Source: an uncultured Subdoligranulum sp. (GTDB lineage: Bacteria > Bacillota > Clostridia > Oscillospirales > Ruminococcaceae). Taken from it: a stretch of 64,000 nt of DNA. A model generated the notes under the pieces. It ran no database searches and was not told where the DNA came from. It saw nothing but the letters and a program-made list of their open reading frames with translations. The stretch lies in NCBI RefSeq assembly GCF_963931595.1, contig NZ_OZ007030.1, forward strand, positions 2,472,481 to 2,536,480, written 5' to 3'. How positions within the stretch are numbered: position 1 is the first letter of the stretch; each line of letters starts with the position of its first letter. This document shows, one piece after another, positions 63,135 through 64,000 of the stretch. The translations under genes were made by a program, and so were the position numbers.

Positions 63135-64000
63135 TTGAAAAAGATCAACATTCTGGTGCCCGTCACCGGCATCGTGGTGGGCCTGGCGGCCCTGGTGCTG
63201 GTTTCCTTAGGCAACCCCGGCAACATGGGCTTCTGCATCGCCTGCTTTTTGCGGGATATCTCGGGCTCCCTGGGCCTGCATCATGCGGCCAAGGTCCAGT
63301 ACGTCCGCCCCGAGATCATCGGTCTTGTGCTGGGCGCCACGATTATGGCGCTGGCGGGCAAGGAGTTCAAAGCCCGGGCGGGCTCGGCGCCGGCGCTGCG
63401 GTTTATCCTGGGCGGCATCGTCATGGTGGGGGCGCTGGCCTTTCTGGGCTGCCCCCTGCGGATGGTGCTGCGCCTGGGCGGCGGTGACGGCACGGCGCTG
63501 GCCGGCCTGGCCGGCTTTGTCTGCGGCATCCTGGTGGGTGTTGGCTGCCTGCGCAAGGGCTTTTCCCTGGGCCGGGCCTACAAGGTGAAAACCGCCGACG
63601 GCTTTGTGCTGCCCGGCTTCATGATCGCCCTGCTGGTGTTGCTGCTGGCGGTGCCGTCGGTGCTGCTCTTCTCCACCGAGGGCCCCGGCGCCAGCCACGC
63701 CCCCTGGATCGTCGCCCTCATTGCAGGGCTGGCCGTGGGCGCCCTGGCCCAGAAGAGCCGCCTGTGCATGGCGGGCGGCATCCGGGATGCCGTGATGTTC
63801 CGTGACTTCAACCTGCTCAGCGGCTTCGGCGCCATCTTCGTGGTGGTGCTGGTGGGCAACCTGATCCTGGGCCGGTTCCAGCCCACCCTGGCCGTGCAGC
63901 CGGTGGCCCACCACGATTATCTGTGGAGCTTCCTCGGCATGGCGGCGGCAGGCTGGGGGTCCATCCTGCTGGGCGGCTGCCCCCTGCGCCAGCTGATCCT
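63135..64000 (+). CDS. yedE: YedE-family selenium metabolism membrane protein (3' end beyond the window)
   Basis: An open frame from TTG at 63135 (AGGAGG 8 nt upstream) runs without a stop to the right edge, giving at least 288 codons. It is a polytopic membrane protein with repeated Cys-containing half-units: MGFCIACFLRDISGSLGLHH, FLGCPLRMVLRLGGGDGTAL, SRLCMAGGIRDAVMFRDFNL and LLGGCPLRQLI. These are characteristic of the YeeE/YedE family. The selenium-linked branch (YedE/FdhT) keeps exactly the G-CPLR and RLCMAGGIRD motifs and is found with selD. It may import a selenium or sulfur compound such as thiosulfate-like anions; the substrate is unproven. Confidence 0.88.
   Translation, partial: MKKINILVPVTGIVVGLAALVLVSLGNPGNMGFCIACFLRDISGSLGLHHAAKVQYVRPEIIGLVLGATIMALAGKEFKARAGSAPALRFILGGIVMVGALAFLGCPLRMVLRLGGGDGTALAGLAGFVCGILVGVGCLRKGFSLGRAYKVKTADGFVLPGFMIALLVLLLAVPSVLLFSTEGPGASHAPWIVALIAGLAVGALAQKSRLCMAGGIRDAVMFRDFNLLSGFGAIFVVVLVGNLILGRFQPTLAVQPVAHHDYLWSFLGMAAAGWGSILLGGCPLRQLI

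Noticed and set aside
1..64000. CRISPR array, rRNA, tRNA, prophage or complete insertion sequence
   Set aside because: I saw no regularly spaced direct repeats, cloverleaf-like intergenic stretches, transposase, integrase or phage structural genes. A tRNAscan-SE run would confirm the absence of tRNAs.

Overview
The window is GC-rich bacterial DNA with dense, strand-switching operons, AGGAGG-type ribosome binding sites and TTGACA/TATAAT promoters. A CIRCE element, BglG/LicT-type RNA antitermination, a class III fructose-bisphosphatase, an iron-sulfur two-subunit serine dehydratase, PTS sugar import, a sialic-acid operon, GH2/GH3 glycosidases and carboxyspermidine-type polyamine genes together suggest a strictly anaerobic gut Firmicute. 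The Oscillospiraceae/Ruminococcaceae (Faecalibacterium, Gemmiger, Subdoligranulum relatives) fit best. That placement is an inference from gene content and style. I see no rRNA, tRNA, CRISPR array, phage or insertion sequence.

Layout. 1-1.3 kb: tail of a gene, then an orphan metal/siderophore/cobalamin-type binding lipoprotein. 1.4-8.1 kb (minus strand): a polyamine operon (decarboxylase, aminopropyltransferase, agmatinase, carboxyspermidine dehydrogenase, carboxyspermidine decarboxylase, small helical protein). It is driven from a strong promoter about 440 nt upstream, with a structured leader and an intrinsic terminator in front of the first gene. 8.2-9.7 kb: HrcA/CIRCE-controlled Hsp20 and a flavodoxin-ferredoxin protein. 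9.8-13.1 kb: glucose-type PTS EIICBA and its LicT-type antiterminator, each preceded by a RAT-plus-terminator switch. 13.3-19.9 kb: a membrane-bound XRE protein with Asp-box repeats and its HTH-less paralogue, an AI-2E-type permease, a zinc alcohol dehydrogenase and a half-size EamA transporter.

20-28 kb: RpiR regulator divergent from a sialic-acid uptake and catabolism operon (ABC transporter, NanA, YhcH, NanE, NanK), then a TetR regulator. 28.6-40.3 kb: a radical SAM protein; an intergenic cluster of very strong hairpins; a Gld-like ABC system with two auxiliary proteins; and a divergent GntR-controlled ABC operon that includes two tandem paralogous exported proteins of unknown function. 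40.3-49.1 kb: a large Ig-like surface protein, then MATE-GNAT-GH2-Fbp in one minus-strand operon. 49.2-52.3 kb: serine dehydratase, a MarR regulator and a damaged MATE/LysR chimera. 52.3-60.6 kb: GtrA-like protein, a conventional GH3, a membrane-anchored GH3 with swapped domain order, and a LytTR/GHKL two-component system. 60.7-64 kb: selenium genes (selD with an internal tandem duplication, a cysteine desulfurase/selenocysteine lyase, and YedE running off the edge).

The cell appears to scavenge sialic acid, beta-glucosides and other glycans, feed them into glycolysis and gluconeogenesis, make its own spermidine-type polyamines, and use selenium. The best leads for something undescribed are the polyamine-operon leader RNA, the membrane-bound XRE/Asp-box sensor pair, the paralogue pair inside the GntR-ABC operon, the 30.1-30.4 kb hairpin cluster and the MATE/LysR deletion chimera.
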